Origin: Adiantum capillus-veneris
Taxonomy: Eukaryota; Streptophyta; Polypodiopsida; Polypodiales; Pteridaceae
Length of the DNA stretch: 64,000 nucleotides
Assembly: GCA_014529385.2 (NCBI GenBank)
Contig: CM043958.1
Span: 139,452,398-139,516,397 of the forward strand
Direction: 5' to 3'
Both the position numbers and the translations under genes were made by a program. Below the pieces are notes generated by a model. That model saw only the letters and a list, made by a program, of their open reading frames with translations. It was not told the DNA's origin and searched no databases. Every line of letters starts with the position of its first letter. Within the stretch, counting starts at the first letter, position 1. Positions 22,091 to 32,801 of this stretch are shown piece after piece.

Positions 22091-24244
22091 ATGAAGATGC
22101 CCAAAACTAGAAATACCTGCAGAAGAAAGATTAGTATCGTTGTTTCTAGAGGGACTGCTAAACAAAGAACTCCATACTATATTGTATGGCAAGAAACATA
22201 TGACCTAGAAGAGTGTGTATTGGATGCCATTGACTTGGGAGACAATTGTGATATTTTCAATGAAGAAGATGTCCCTAAGGATAATCAAAATGAGAAGACA
22301 CTATCCACCAAACCAACACCAGTGGGAATGGTTGTAGCACCGCTTACAGCCATAGAAGACATGCTCAAAAGGATGAGTGAAATGATGAATAACATACAAA
22401 AAACACATATGAGGGGACCAGGGCAAGGGATATCTCAACAGGGACAACCAATTAGGCCACAGAATTGGTGTGCAATCGAGGGTAAATGGACCAATCATGA
22501 GACCAATGAGTGCTATTACCGACAAAAGTATGATGGGAATGTTCAGTATGTGCCTATGAGGTCACAAGGACAACCCATGTACAGATATCAGCCTAATATG
22601 GCCCCAGCTCAAAGACCACCAATGGGTATGGAAAGACCTCAACCCGTGTTGGGTCAACAGCCTCCATATCTTGGACATAATGCAGTGCCTATAAAGTACA
22701 TGCATTCTGAGGGAATCATAGATGAGTGCTTGTTACACCCTATGCCGAGCCTAGTCCATCTACAATAATGGTATAAGGAGAGTGGTATAGTTCACATCCA
22801 CCACCAATGGAAGAACCTGCAACTTATACTACACTAGAGCTTGCACCAATGTACTATGTAGAAAATCAAGGTGTTAGACCTCCAATGGTAAGACCCATGA
22901 TTAAGACAAGAACTGGAAACTATTATAATTGTGGTGCAGATGATCATTGGAAAAATGAATGCCCAGAGTCTGGCAAGAACATTAAGCCAGTTGAATCTTT
23001 TTGTATACAACGTTGCAAAAAGGGAGGAAACTTCCCTGAATATTGTCCAAAAATACTTAAACAAGGGTAAAACAGTAGTGAACGTAGTCCAAGTGATACC
23101 TAGTACCTCATCAGAGAGTGAACCTATTGTTCCAATCAAGGTAATCACTAGAGCCCAGGCTAAGAAAAAGAAACATAAGTATCTGATGATTTGAAGAATA
23201 CTAAAATTTCCTCTCAAAAGACCAAGAGAAGAAGAAGTCAAAGGTATGAGATAAGAAAACAGAAACAAAGGGCTGAAATCGAAGAGAAAGCCATGAAACT
23301 ATTCAAGGAAAAATTGAAGGAGAGTGGAAGTGAAATCAAGGAAACCACATGGAAACCCGGAGGATCAATTTTGGTAGATAATATTTTTTAGCCAATCAAT
23401 GCAGCCTTGGAAGCTTACCAAGCGGGACTTAAAGCATGCCAAAACATGGAAAACAAGTGGAGAAACTACCCTTCTCCAGATATGGAAGCAGCTAAGCTTG
23501 AAGCTTATAAAAATCTAGTAAGAATTACTCAAGAGATGCTGGAAAAACAAAAACCCAAGCTCGAGAGTATGGCAAAACCTGAGGAGCTTGTGGTAGGAAC
23601 CAGTAAAGAGAAATCCAAAGTGGTGGTAGAACCCCCACCTTGAAACTAAAAAGCCAAAACTCATAGTGCCTGATAGTGAAAATGCATTGGATGGAATTCC
23701 TTTCATGGAAGAAGACTAGCCAGGACACTTATGGGAAAAATTTAGAGAGATTAATGATGGGAGCCTAACTTTGAAGTCAGCTCCTATAGAGGAAGTTTGG
23801 TTAGACAATCTACCTCCTATATGGACATGGATGTACAAGCCTTGTATGGGGATTGTGGCTCTGAAGCTTCTGGAATGTCTAAACCAATGTCTCTAAAAAC
23901 ACTACCTCTTACTTGGGAGATAACGAAGACAAATCCATAGTGTGTAAAATGACTCAGATAAAAAGAGCGGATCAGACCCTAGAGGTAGACAACATCCATC
24001 CAATCATGTCTACACCCATTCAATGCACTCTTACCTTAGGAGAATTGTCAAAAATTAGACCATGTTTATGGAATGATCTACGAAAAACTCTAGAAAAGGT
24101 GGGGATAACTGGGCTAATCGCAAAAAAATTGGAAAATTTGAAACAGAATTGGATAACAAAGAGTTTAAATCCGTCCCAATGAACAAAGTCATAAAATACT
24201 ATGAAGGGGAAGAAGGAAACACAACCCTTCCAGTGAGATATAAT
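22091..24244 (+). pseudogene. gag: gag-region remnant of element C
   Basis: Several overlapping frames form one decayed protein. 22190-22440 matches 52430-52650 of element D (LDAIDLGDNCDIFNEE against LDAINLGDNYEIFNEE). A Pro/Gln/Met-rich stretch follows at 22530-22680. At about 22920-22970 there is a knuckle with its first Cys lost (YYNCGADDHWKNECP), then a second Cys-rich block, CIQRCKKGGNFPEYCP. After that comes a Lys/Glu-rich region (23190-23640). The frame reaches LPVRYN at 24244, where the hAT element interrupts it. Confidence 0.7.
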
Positions 24245-24256
24245 AAGGGATTTTAA
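24245..24256 (+). repeat. Left terminal inverted repeat of hAT
   Basis: AAGGGATTTTAA pairs with the right end at 32790-32801 with two mismatches. The exact first base is uncertain by one or two positions. Confidence 0.7.
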
Positions 24257-24345
24257 TTACGCGATGATGCATTTTGTTAAATGTTAATTATTGTTGTTAT
24301 TATCACTATTTTTTTCATGTTAATAACATATCTAATGTCATGATC

Positions 24346-24500
24346 TACAAAAACCGGTGGAAAAAGTAGAACCGGTGGGACAACCAACAATCCCGGCAGG
24401 CCCGGCGGGTTTAATATGAAACCCGGTGGGCCCAGCGGGACAAGCAAGAATCCCGTCGGGCCCGTCGTGTACCCCCTCCATATTTGGCAGCTCTATATAA
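24346..24500 (+). promoter_or_regulatory. Left subterminal GC-rich cluster and TATA box of hAT
   Basis: ACCGGTGG occurs twice near 24352-24385, then CCCGGCGGG and variants (CCCGGTGGG, CCCGTCGGG) to about 24470. TATATAA at 24494-24500 follows, pointing into the element toward the transposase. The cluster could bind transposase, because hAT transposases bind short subterminal motifs; this is inference. Confidence 0.55.
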
Positions 24501-24629
24501 CCCTTTTATAGACATCACACCACATCACCTCTTCCTCTAAATTTGGTCATCCTTTAAAATTTAGAAGAAAAACTAAAGGTAAAAAGATGAATAGTCTTTT
24601 AAAAAAATTAAAACTTAATGTAACTCTGA

Positions 24630-25680
24630 CATGGATCATTAGTTCTTTTTTGGACTGAACTGATTCTTGAAAGGAGGTAGAAAGGTGAATCTTTGGGTCG
24701 GTATCTCTACATTTGAGATGGACTGATCTCATGTTTGGTTCACCGTTATATTTGCTAAATTGATTGCTATATTGATTAGAACTTCTATCATGGGTCATTA
24801 GTTCTTTTTTGGACTTAACTGATTCTTGAAAAGAGATAGAAAGGTGAATCTTTGGGTCGATATCTCTACTTTTGGGATGGACTGATCACATGTTTGATTC
24901 ACCGCTGTATTTTCTTGCTATTCCGATTAGAGCTCCAATCATGGGTCATTAGTTCTTTTTTGGATTGGACCGATTCATGAAAGGAGGTAGAAACGTGAAT
25001 CTTTGGGTCGATATCTCTACTTTTGGGATGGACTGATCACATGTTTGATTCTCCGCTGTATTTGCTTGCTATTCCAATTAGAGCTCCAATCATGGGTCAT
25101 TAGTTCTTTTTTGGACTGGACTGATTCATGAAAGGAGGTAGGAAGGTGAATCTTTGGGTCGATATCTCTACTTTTGGGATGTACTGATCACATGTTTGAT
25201 TCACCGATGTATTTGCTTGCTATTTCGATTAGAGCTCCAATCATGGGTCATTAGTTCTTTTTTGGACTGGACTGATTCATGAAAGGAGGTAGAAAGGTGA
25301 ATCTTTGGGTCGATATCTCTACTTTTGGGATGGACTGATCACATGTTTGATTCACCGCTGTATTTGCTTGCTATTCCGATTAGAGCTCCAATCATGGGTC
25401 ATTAGTTCTTTTTTGGACTGGACTGATTCATGAAAGGAGGTAGGAAGGTGAATCTTTGGGTCGATATCTCTACTTTTGGGATGGAGTGATCACATGTTTG
25501 ATTCACCGTTGTATTTGCTTGCTATTTCGATTAGAGCTCCGATCATGGGTCATTAGTTCTTTTTTGGACTGGACTGATTCATGAAAGGAGGTAGGAAGGT
25601 GAATTTTTTGGGTCGATATCTCTACTTTTGGGATGGACTGATCACATATTTGATTCACCGTTGTATTTTCTTGCTCATGT
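24630..25680 (+). repeat. Left internal array: seven ~151 bp tandem repeats
   Basis: Each unit starts near CATGGGTCATTAGTTC (about 24630, 24790, 24940, 25092, 25241, 25392, 25542) and includes GAAAGGAGGTAG, GGTCGATATCTCTAC and GATCACATGTTTGATTC. Units are highly similar. They lie between the promoter and the transposase start, so they may be transcribed leader or intron. Confidence 0.9.
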
Positions 25681-25830
25681 TTGAGTAGATTGAGGTTTAT
25701 TCCCTTCAGGCTTCACTACTACGCTTGTGTGTGATATTGATTATAACACTAATGTTTGGTTTGAATAATACTTGAAAGAAGAGATGGCATATTGAGCTAT
25801 GGTTATTTGTATTGTAGGCATCCAATAAGT

Positions 25831-28088
25831 ATGTCTTCCATCGGGAATGTGAGCGGTGATGTTGGTGTCTCAAGCCTGGCTTCCTTCAGGAGACCTCCTA
25901 CCTCGATGCCAGGTCCTGCTTCGCAAGGCACCACTTCGCAAGGCAAGCGAAAGGCAAGTGGAAAAAGTCCAGGACTTGAGTGGAATTTTTCCACAAATTT
26001 AAATAAGTATCAAGATTGGAAATGTAACTTTTGTGGTGAAGAGAAATCTGGAGGAGCACCAAGAATAAGGGATCATTTGCTAGGTGGCAATACCAGAATC
26101 CAAGGAGGAAAGTGCAAGGGCTTAGGTGCAGAAGAAGAAACTATGCGCTTAAAAGCTTTAATTGGTAAGCTAATTTCCACGAGCAAAAGATCAAAACTCT
26201 CTACTTTCGACCATCACCCCCCGATATCAATAAGATCAAACCAGGACGAGGGATCATTGGGTGTAACGCCCACCAATGGAAGCACTCAAAGCAGGGAACC
26301 AACTTCTCATATCGATGGAACTACACCTCCAAACCATGGATCTTTTGACTTTCAGGTAGGATCGTCAAAAAGTAGACAGGTTAGCTTACAGACGAGCTTC
26401 AAAACGCTTGCCTTAGAAGAAGCACAACTTGCACTAGCTAAAGCCGTCTATTTCACTGGGGGATCATTGGCCATTGTCACCCGTGATGCATGGAAGTCAT
26501 CTTGGAAACGCATTGGGGAGTATGGTGCTGGATTTACCCCTCCAACATATCACCGTATGAGAAACCAAATGTTGGATAAATGTTACACAAGCACACAACA
26601 GGATATTCAAAGGGTAATATTAAATGCAACAGAACAATCTGGATACACCATAGTTAGTGATGGTTGGTCCAACGTTCAAAGGCGGCCATTGATCAACATC
26701 ATGCTTGTATGTCCTCGTGGTGAATGTTTTATCAAAGCTGTGGATAGCTCTGGTCAAATAAAGTCTGGCAGTTTTATAGCTGACATCATTGGCGACGCAG
26801 TTGAGGAACTTGGAAAAGGAAATGTTGTCCAAGTAATCATGGACAATGCCAAAAATTGCAGGGCTGCAGGTAGGATACTTGAAAGTCTCTTCTCTCACCT
26901 ATATAGTGTTGGTTGCAGTACACACAGCTTGAACTTGGTATTGCAATATTGGTTCAAGAGTAATGACACAGAGTGGTTCAAATGGATAGTAGACAATGCT
27001 TTCTTAATAGTCAAGTTTGTTTTGAAGCGACAGAGGGTTCTTGACATGTACCGTCAGAGAATGTCTACTATGTTAAAACTGTCGTGCGAAACTAGATTTT
27101 GCACCAACTACTATACGGTAGAATCACTAATAAAAAATAAGAATGCTGTGATGGAGACATTTGTTTGTGCCACTTTTTCAGAATGGGAGGCCGGTCAAAG
27201 GGAGAAGATAAAAAGAAAAATAGGGGTGATGTGGTGGATGTGCACAATGTCATGATGCCAATTATGCTCGCATTACGCCAACTGGATTCTACCTTGCCTA
27301 ACATAGGTAAGGTGTGGATGGCTTGGTGGAGTGTTCAAGAAAGCCTTGCAAATCCAGAGGATCCCCAGGAGCCAATTATGAAGCCTTGGAAGACACCATT
27401 CACTCAAAAGAGGAGAGAAATTCTGAGAAAGTATATGCATGGTCGATGGGTTGGAGCACATAGTCCACTACACAGCGTAGCTTTCTTATTGGATCCAGAG
27501 TATTGGGCAATGGAAATAGACAAACTTGATGAGGAGGTGTTGGAAGACCTTTATGATGTGATAGGCAGGTTTTATGATGATCATGATGAGCATGCATCAG
27601 CTGTTACTGATCTTACGAAGTTTAAACTCAAAGAGGGTAAGTTTGGTACAGAATTTGTGCAGAAACTTGCCACGGAGCAACCAGCATGGAAGTGGTGTAT
27701 GATGAATGGTGGTAGTGCACCCACCCTTAAACGCCTAGCTGTTAGAATCCTAGCCCAATGTGCATCCAATTCAAGTTCTGAGAGAAACAGGAGTACATAT
27801 AAATATGTACATTCCACCATCAGAAACCGCCTTCTAAATTCAAGAGCTGAAAAATTGGTGTATATGTACTGCAACCATCGGCTATTGGCAAGAGTGCAAG
27901 CTGAGAACTACAAAGAGGAGATGCCACGCTAGACTTATGATGTAACCAATGATGAGGTGGACGAAGACAGTGAGCTGCAAGGGGAATCTCATGAAGCAAA
28001 AACTACGTGTACTTTAGAAGAGATTGAAAAGAATTTGGAAATTGAACCAACTTTGACCCGTCGCAGCAAGCGACGGTGGTTTAATTAA
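25831..28088 (+). pseudogene. hAT transposase (BED finger, DUF659-like core, hAT C-terminal dimerisation domain)
   Basis: I start at ATG 25831 (MSSIGNVSGD); just before it is TTGTAG, a plausible splice acceptor for a 5' UTR intron. A BED-type zinc finger follows (WKCNFCGEEKSGG ... RDHLLG, about 26014-26085). The DUF659-like core has SDGWSN, VIMDNAKNCRAAGRILE and GCSTHSLNLVLQ (about 26655-26945). A frameshift in an A-rich run near 27210 shifts into the frame that carries the dimerisation domain (LKRLAVRILAQCAS, SSERNRS, NRLLNSRAEKLVYMYCNHRL, about 27727-27885). A TAG at 27930-27932 precedes a charged tail ending RRSKRRWFN at 28088. It would excise and insert the element. As read, the copy is disabled unless an intron explains the frame change. 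Confidence 0.85.
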
Positions 28089-28374
28089 TAGATTATCGAA
28101 TCCATTGAGTGACTTCTGTTTAAGTTCAGAAAGTGTTTATCTTATAAGCTTTTTTAATATTTAGTTTAAGGTTTAGACATTTGCTTAATAATAAACGAAG
28201 CCCTTAAAAACCTTTACAAGGGAACAAATCACTATTAAAGCTTCATAATATACAAATCCCTAACAAATCTTTGCATTATCACATATCATAATTGAAGCTA
28301 AAGTGAAGACAATTCAAAATTCACTAATAAATTCTTGCAAGACAACGAGTAAATGTTTTCAAATGTTACAAAAA

Positions 28375-28932
28375 CTATCCAAGTGATAGTGAAATATTTG
28401 TGAGAATATCTTCATTCTCCTGTTCACGCTGACCTTTAAGCTTATTATAGTCTTCAGACATTTTAAACATTGCATATAGCTTTTTGGATATCTCATACTC
28501 ACATATAGCACAATGAAAGCTATTCACCATGCTTTGCATCAAGCATGATATATGGTACATATGTCCGCATGGCAAGCTGAAGTGACCACACCACTCATGA
28601 AAGAATGATCTACATATGGGGCAAGGACCACCGTGCTCACCAAAAGCTGGAGGGGCCTCAATAGATGTTGGGTGCTCAATCAATGTGGCAGCATTTTGTT
28701 TTTTTATAGTCGCCTCTAACTCTTTTACGTGGCGAGATAGCACCTTCACCTCCCTTTGCAAGTCTCTATTTAGGGTTGCTTCTGCATGAGAGCCTTGTGT
28801 CGCTTGTGATGCTTGCCTGAGTTGAGTTTGAAGCTCCTCCTTAACTTGGTGCACTTCCATTGATGCACCTTCTAGTGCCAATGACATCTCTTTCCGTGGT
28901 GATGGTGATTGCACTGCTGTGAATGTCCTCAA
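28375..28932 (-). CDS. Coiled-coil RING-H2 protein carried by the hAT element
   Basis: A 185-codon minus-strand frame converging on the transposase gene. Residues about 25-80 are predicted by eye to be a coiled coil (MEVHQVKEELQTQLRQ, LQREVKVLSRHVKELEA). Residues 104-144 form a RING-H2-like finger: CPIC, then CGHMYHISC, then CAIC (C-X2-C, C-X-H-X2-H-X2-C, C-X2-C). Such proteins are usually E3 ubiquitin ligases; that role here is inference. The first Met may not be the true start, because the upstream ORF (28841-29347) overlaps in another frame and probably encodes the N-terminal part through a frameshift or intron. No intact host homologue is known to me. Confidence 0.6.
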   Translation of the reverse strand: MRTFTAVQSPSPRKEMSLALEGASMEVHQVKEELQTQLRQASQATQGSHAEATLNRDLQREVKVLSRHVKELEATIKKQNAATLIEHPTSIEAPPAFGEHGGPCPICRSFFHEWCGHFSLPCGHMYHISCLMQSMVNSFHCAICEYEISKKLYAMFKMSEDYNKLKGQREQENEDILTNISLSLG

Positions 28933-29347
28933 TCGTCATATGAGGTGTCCTTGAGCTGAAGTCCACTGCTTCACCCAAGACATAATGCATGTATAACATC
29001 TTGGCAACCCACAATGGACAATCCATATGATGCATAGGATGACCCATAACATCGAGATATATGTTCTCTCCATTGTCTCGTATGTCTGCATTAATGCATT
29101 GTGATAGCTTGAGTCGGCTTTTCTTGATGTTGTCATCTGCAACGCCTGGCCATATGGATTTGACCATTTCTCGGTCAATCCTAGAGTTCACCTCTTTCCA
29201 TTGTGTACCCACTGGGTTGGCCCACTGGGAGCAACGAGCTGCAATTCGAGCGATGTCATTCACTCCACCGCCTTGACACATGAATCTGAGACGCTCAAAA
29301 GCGCGCTTAGCCCTTTGATTATCATTATCCATATCGTGATTAAACAC
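28841..29347 (-). CDS. Unknown ORF upstream of and overlapping the RING ORF
   Basis: A 168-codon minus-strand frame starting MFNHDMDNDNQRAKRAFE. It is soluble, with conserved-looking blocks around FMCQGGGVNDIARIAARCSQ and SRLKLSQCINADIRDNGENI, and ends MTIEDIHSSA before overlapping the RING ORF in a different frame. I see no known domain. Position and strand suggest it is the N-terminal part of the RING protein, joined by splicing or broken by a one-base shift near 28900. It could also be a separate protein. Confidence 0.45.
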   Translation of the reverse strand: MFNHDMDNDNQRAKRAFERLRFMCQGGGVNDIARIAARCSQWANPVGTQWKEVNSRIDREMVKSIWPGVADDNIKKSRLKLSQCINADIRDNGENIYLDVMGHPMHHMDCPLWVAKMLYMHYVLGEAVDFSSRTPHMTIEDIHSSAITITTERDVIGTRRCINGSAPS

Positions 29348-29375
29348 TATACTTCAGTTACGGCATACAAACTTA

Positions 29376-29519
29376 ATGATAATCAATTGCTATAAGAGTA
29401 ACCACCATTTTACGACAATCAATTGATATAAGAGTAACCACCATTTTACGACAATCAATTGATATAAGAATAACCACCATCTTACGACAATCAATTGATA
29501 TAAGAGTAACCACCATTTT
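29376..29519. repeat. 36 bp tandem repeat, four copies
   Basis: Units of 36 bp containing CAATCAATTGATATAAGAG and TAACCACCATTTTACGA, nearly identical. They lie in the 390 bp gap between the unknown ORF and the kinase-like gene. The rest of that gap (29520-29738) shows no gene. Confidence 0.9.
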
Positions 29520-29738
29520 TTAAATCAATGAATGACAATCAGTGATTCCACATGGCTTATTGCTTGAAACTTAAGAGAAAAAACAAAACTCATAGAAAAT
29601 TTGTTGTCTATTGAGATATAACAAAGTGTTTTTATTACTCATACATCATCCATGGCACATAAAACCCAAATTTTAAAAGTGCTTTTATAAGTCAAAAGTC
29701 TCAGAAAACCCTGCTTCATAAAGTACATCATATATCCA

Positions 29739-31370
29739 TCAAAAAAAGGCTACACTCATTTTAGAGGGAGGGTGTAAGCATCGTTCTGGCTGGGCTTCAA
29801 ATCTTTCTAATTCTTCATCCAAAAGTGTCAAGGTCTTTCTCTCTGTGGATTTCTTCCTCACCCAACCTTCCACAACAATCCTAGATATGGCTTGTACCTC
29901 CACTGAAACCTTATGTTTGAACCAATATGTGCTGTAGTAGTCAGAGAACTCTCCACAAAACTTACAAAATTGCCATATCACCCATCCCATGGCGTACACA
30001 TCTGTGGCCTTGGTCCATGGGCACGGGTGATTGCCATCTAGTAACTCAGGAGCTCGCCAAGGATGAAGCTTCTGCTAGTTTTCATCGGTATTGTTGGTCT
30101 TTTGTGTCTCTAAGCCAACACGCAGAGCCAATCCCCAATCAATTATTCTAATACGGGGAGTGAGATCCTTGGTAAAGTCCAACATGATGTTCCATGGATG
30201 GAGATCATTGTGGATCACTCCCTCGTCATGTGCGAATCGCAATGCCTTCACCAAGGCATGGATCAACGAGGGAGAATGATTGCACAGGCTCTTGATACGT
30301 GTTTTCTGGTCTTCATAGGGCTGCTCCCATTTAAAGTCTGCAGGGATCTTTCCTTTCCCCTCTTCATGCGCTACAAGCGTCGTGAAAGAGCCATGTGGAT
30401 GGGACACTGTCTCCATAAGATCACCTAAAGTTCCCCCATTGAAGTAGGGGAATATCAGAAACCATGGCAACGTTACAGAGTGGGCAATACTCCTCACAAT
30501 CCCTCTACGGTTGAGATCTACCCCACTTTCTGATGCAAAGCTTTTCCACTGATGCTTGGCCTGTCCTTTGAACTCCTTGGCACAATAAGTATTCGTTGCA
30601 GGAAGGAAACTAATCCCTTTGATTTGAACTTGCCACCCTGTGCCATAAGCCCCTGACCCAAGTTTCTTGATCTTCTTAATGGACTTATTTGGAATGCCCA
30701 GAGTCATACTACATTCAGAATTGTATATACTGCTCTCCAGGTGACTGGCAGAAGCAGTAGAACCCGATGTTCCCTCAATGGCAGCCTCCTCAATAAACGG
30801 TTCTCCAACTTGGCTGCTCCCCACAACTCTGGTGACAACCATTCGCATTTTCTTGCTTAGGCCAAACTGTGTGTCTATGTTGGATGCTTGCCTTGACCTC
30901 TCCTTTTCAGCTCTCCATCTAGTGTTCCAATGCTCTAGCTTACCCTTGTCTACTTCTTGAGGGCATTCCTCTTTCAAATCAGAGGCCACCTTGGGCAAAT
31001 TGCCCACCCAACTACTGAGTAATGCGTTTATTGATTCGGTTGTTTTGTCTGGATATAACAACAACATTTTGCGGGCAATCTCACTGTATAATGATTGCAA
31101 TCTAGACTCATCTGCAACAATCTACGCTATATCGTCGGGATCTAGTGCACTGACGATCGTAATCAAAAATTGTCTAATTTTCTTTTTGAACTCTATCATT
31201 GAAGTAGCAGAAGGATCCATTTTGCCTGCAATGGTATTATTGCAAACAACACATTGTGAAATATAACTATGTGCCACTGCATTTGGATCTTTTCTACGTG
31301 AAAGAAAAAGTGCAATATAGACCATAGATCTCGTACGCTTTTGCAGTGACACACCTAATCGCAATTGCAA
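29739..31370 (-). pseudogene. Protein-kinase-like gene carried by the hAT element, two in-frame TAG codons
   Basis: One minus-strand frame of 544 codons from ATG 31370 to 29739, interrupted only by TAG at about 31122 and at about 30075. The kinase domain has the glycine loop GSGAYGTG (about 30660), a lysine in the CAKEF block, the catalytic loop HNDLHPWNIM (about 30215-30186; HxD and the following Asn present), DWG in place of DFG (IIDWGLA), and RAPELL with DVYAMGWV after the second TAG. The N-terminal ~190 residues are charged and unrecognised, with a CVVC pair. All catalytic landmarks survive, so coding function was recent. It may be a captured host kinase. Stops may be decay, sequencing error, or removed by splicing. 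Confidence 0.75.
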
Positions 31371-32400
31371 CCATGTGCCAATGCCTCACCGTACGACAAC
31401 TTACAAACAGATGCTCCTGTCATTCTAGCAGCAACACACCTAGTCGCAATTGCAACCATGTGCCGAAGCATGAATGACTGGGAGCAACATAAAACATAGT
31501 CACCCTACACTTTTGCAATGACACACCTAGCCGCAATTGCAACCATGTGCCAGTGCATACACGCACGGTGACTTCTTTCAAACAGATGCTCCTGTCATTC
31601 TAGCAGCAACACACCTAGTCGCAATTGCAACCATGTGCCAAAGCATGAATGACTGGGAGCAACATAAAACATAGCCATCCTACGCTTTTGCAATGACACA
31701 CCTAGCCGCAATTGCAACCATGTGCAAGTGCATCCACGCACGGTGACTTCTTTCAAACAGATGCTCTTGTCATTCTAGCAGCAACACACCTAGTCACAAT
31801 TGCAACCATGTGTCGAAGCATGAATGACTGGGAGCAACATAAAACATGGTCATCCTACGCTTTTGCAATGACACACCTAGTCGCAATTGCAACCATGTGC
31901 CAGTGCATCCACCCACGATGTCTTCTTTCAAGATTCAAGCATATGAAGCATTATGAAATTATTTGAGCACACATCCATGCATTAGATGCTACTGTCAATC
32001 TAGCAGCAACACACCTAGTCGCAATTGCAACCATGTGCCAAAGCATGAATGACGAGAAGCAACATAAAACATAGTCATCTTGCGTTTTTGCAATGACACA
32101 CCTAGCCGCAATTGCAACCATGTGCCAGTGCATCCACACACGGTGACTTCTTTCAAACAGATGCTCCTGTCATTCTAGCAGCAACACACCTAGTCACAAT
32201 TGCAACCATGTGCCGAAGCATGAATGACTAGGAGCAACATAAAACATAATCACCCTACGCTTTTGCAATGACACACCTAGCCGCTATTGCAACCATGTGC
32301 CGAAGCATGAATGACTGGGAGCAATATAAAACATAATCATCGTATGCTTTTGCAATGACACACCTAGCCGCAATTGCAACCATGTGCCAATGCATCCACG
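31350..32400 (-). repeat. Right internal array: twelve ~88 bp units
   Basis: Units centre on CGCAATTGCAACCATGTG, preceded by ACACACCTAG. They alternate between two flank types, one with TTTTGCAATGACACACC and one with TCTAGCAGCAACACACC, giving a higher-order period of about 175 bp. GCAATTGC is palindromic. The array lies between the right promoter and the start of the kinase-like gene. Confidence 0.9.
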
Positions 32401-32581
32401 TACGATGATTTAATAAAAGAACTTTTAAACCTTTAAGTTTTAATGCAAAAAACTCAAAAAAACATCAACAAAATAAGGAAGGGTTTAAAAAATTACTGCT
32501 ACACTGCTTTGAGAATGTGGAAAGCTGCCAGAAAGTTTGGTGAAGACTTTTCAATGTACCTCTTTTGTGAAAATACAAGCA

Positions 32582-32700
32582 CCGGCCTCACCTTTATATA
32601 GCCACGGCGGGCCCGACGGGCAAATAGCTTTACCCAGCGTGACCGCCGGGAAGATTCACTAGCCCGGTGGGCTACGAGCCGGTCTCTAGGTCTCCCTGGA
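32582..32700 (-). promoter_or_regulatory. Right TATA box and subterminal GC-rich cluster of hAT
   Basis: The minus strand has CTATATAAA at about 32601-32593, pointing toward the kinase-like gene. It is preceded on that strand by CCCGTCGGGCCCGCC and CCGGTG-type words (32603-32690). This mirrors the left end in order and spacing, so each end supplies its own inward promoter. Confidence 0.55.
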
Positions 32701-32789
32701 GGTCAAAAAAGATGAATGTCAATTAACAAAATATGTTATTTTGCATTTCTATTGTTATTAACCTGAAATTATAGTGTGATCATGTCATT

Positions 32790-32801
32790 TTGAAATCCCT
32801 G
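32790..32801 (-). repeat. Right terminal inverted repeat of hAT
   Basis: The plus strand ends TTGAAATCCCTG, the complement of CAGGGATTTCAA, the usual start of hAT ends. Gag-pol sequence of element C resumes at once. Confidence 0.7.

Larger units (their letters stand above)
24245..32801 (+). mobile_element. hAT transposon (8.56 kb) carrying transposase plus kinase-like and RING genes
   Basis: The left end reads AAGGGATTTTAA and the right end, reverse-complemented, CAGGGATTTCAA: short hAT-type terminal inverted repeats. Flanking octamers GATATAAT and ATATTAAT are an imperfect 8 bp target duplication. Gag sequence of element C continues on both sides, and the intact equivalent in element D (about 54225-54250) acts as an empty site. 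Inside, from left: GC-rich subterminal cluster, TATA box, seven ~151 bp repeats, plus-strand transposase, minus-strand RING gene, minus-strand kinase-like gene, twelve ~88 bp repeats, TATA box (minus), GC-rich cluster. Typical autonomous hAT elements are about 2.5-5 kb, so this one is large. Confidence 0.85.

Noticed and set aside
30091-31266. Plus-strand frames opposite the kinase gene
   Set aside because: Shadows of the minus-strand kinase-like frame; no domains.
29739-31370. UAG reassignment or programmed readthrough in the kinase frame
   Set aside because: Plant nuclear genes use the standard code, no readthrough context is evident, and neighbours show ordinary decay.
31350-32400. Regular repeats resembling a CRISPR array
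   Set aside because: Units are imperfect, both core and flanks repeat with no unique spacers, and the context is a plant hAT element.
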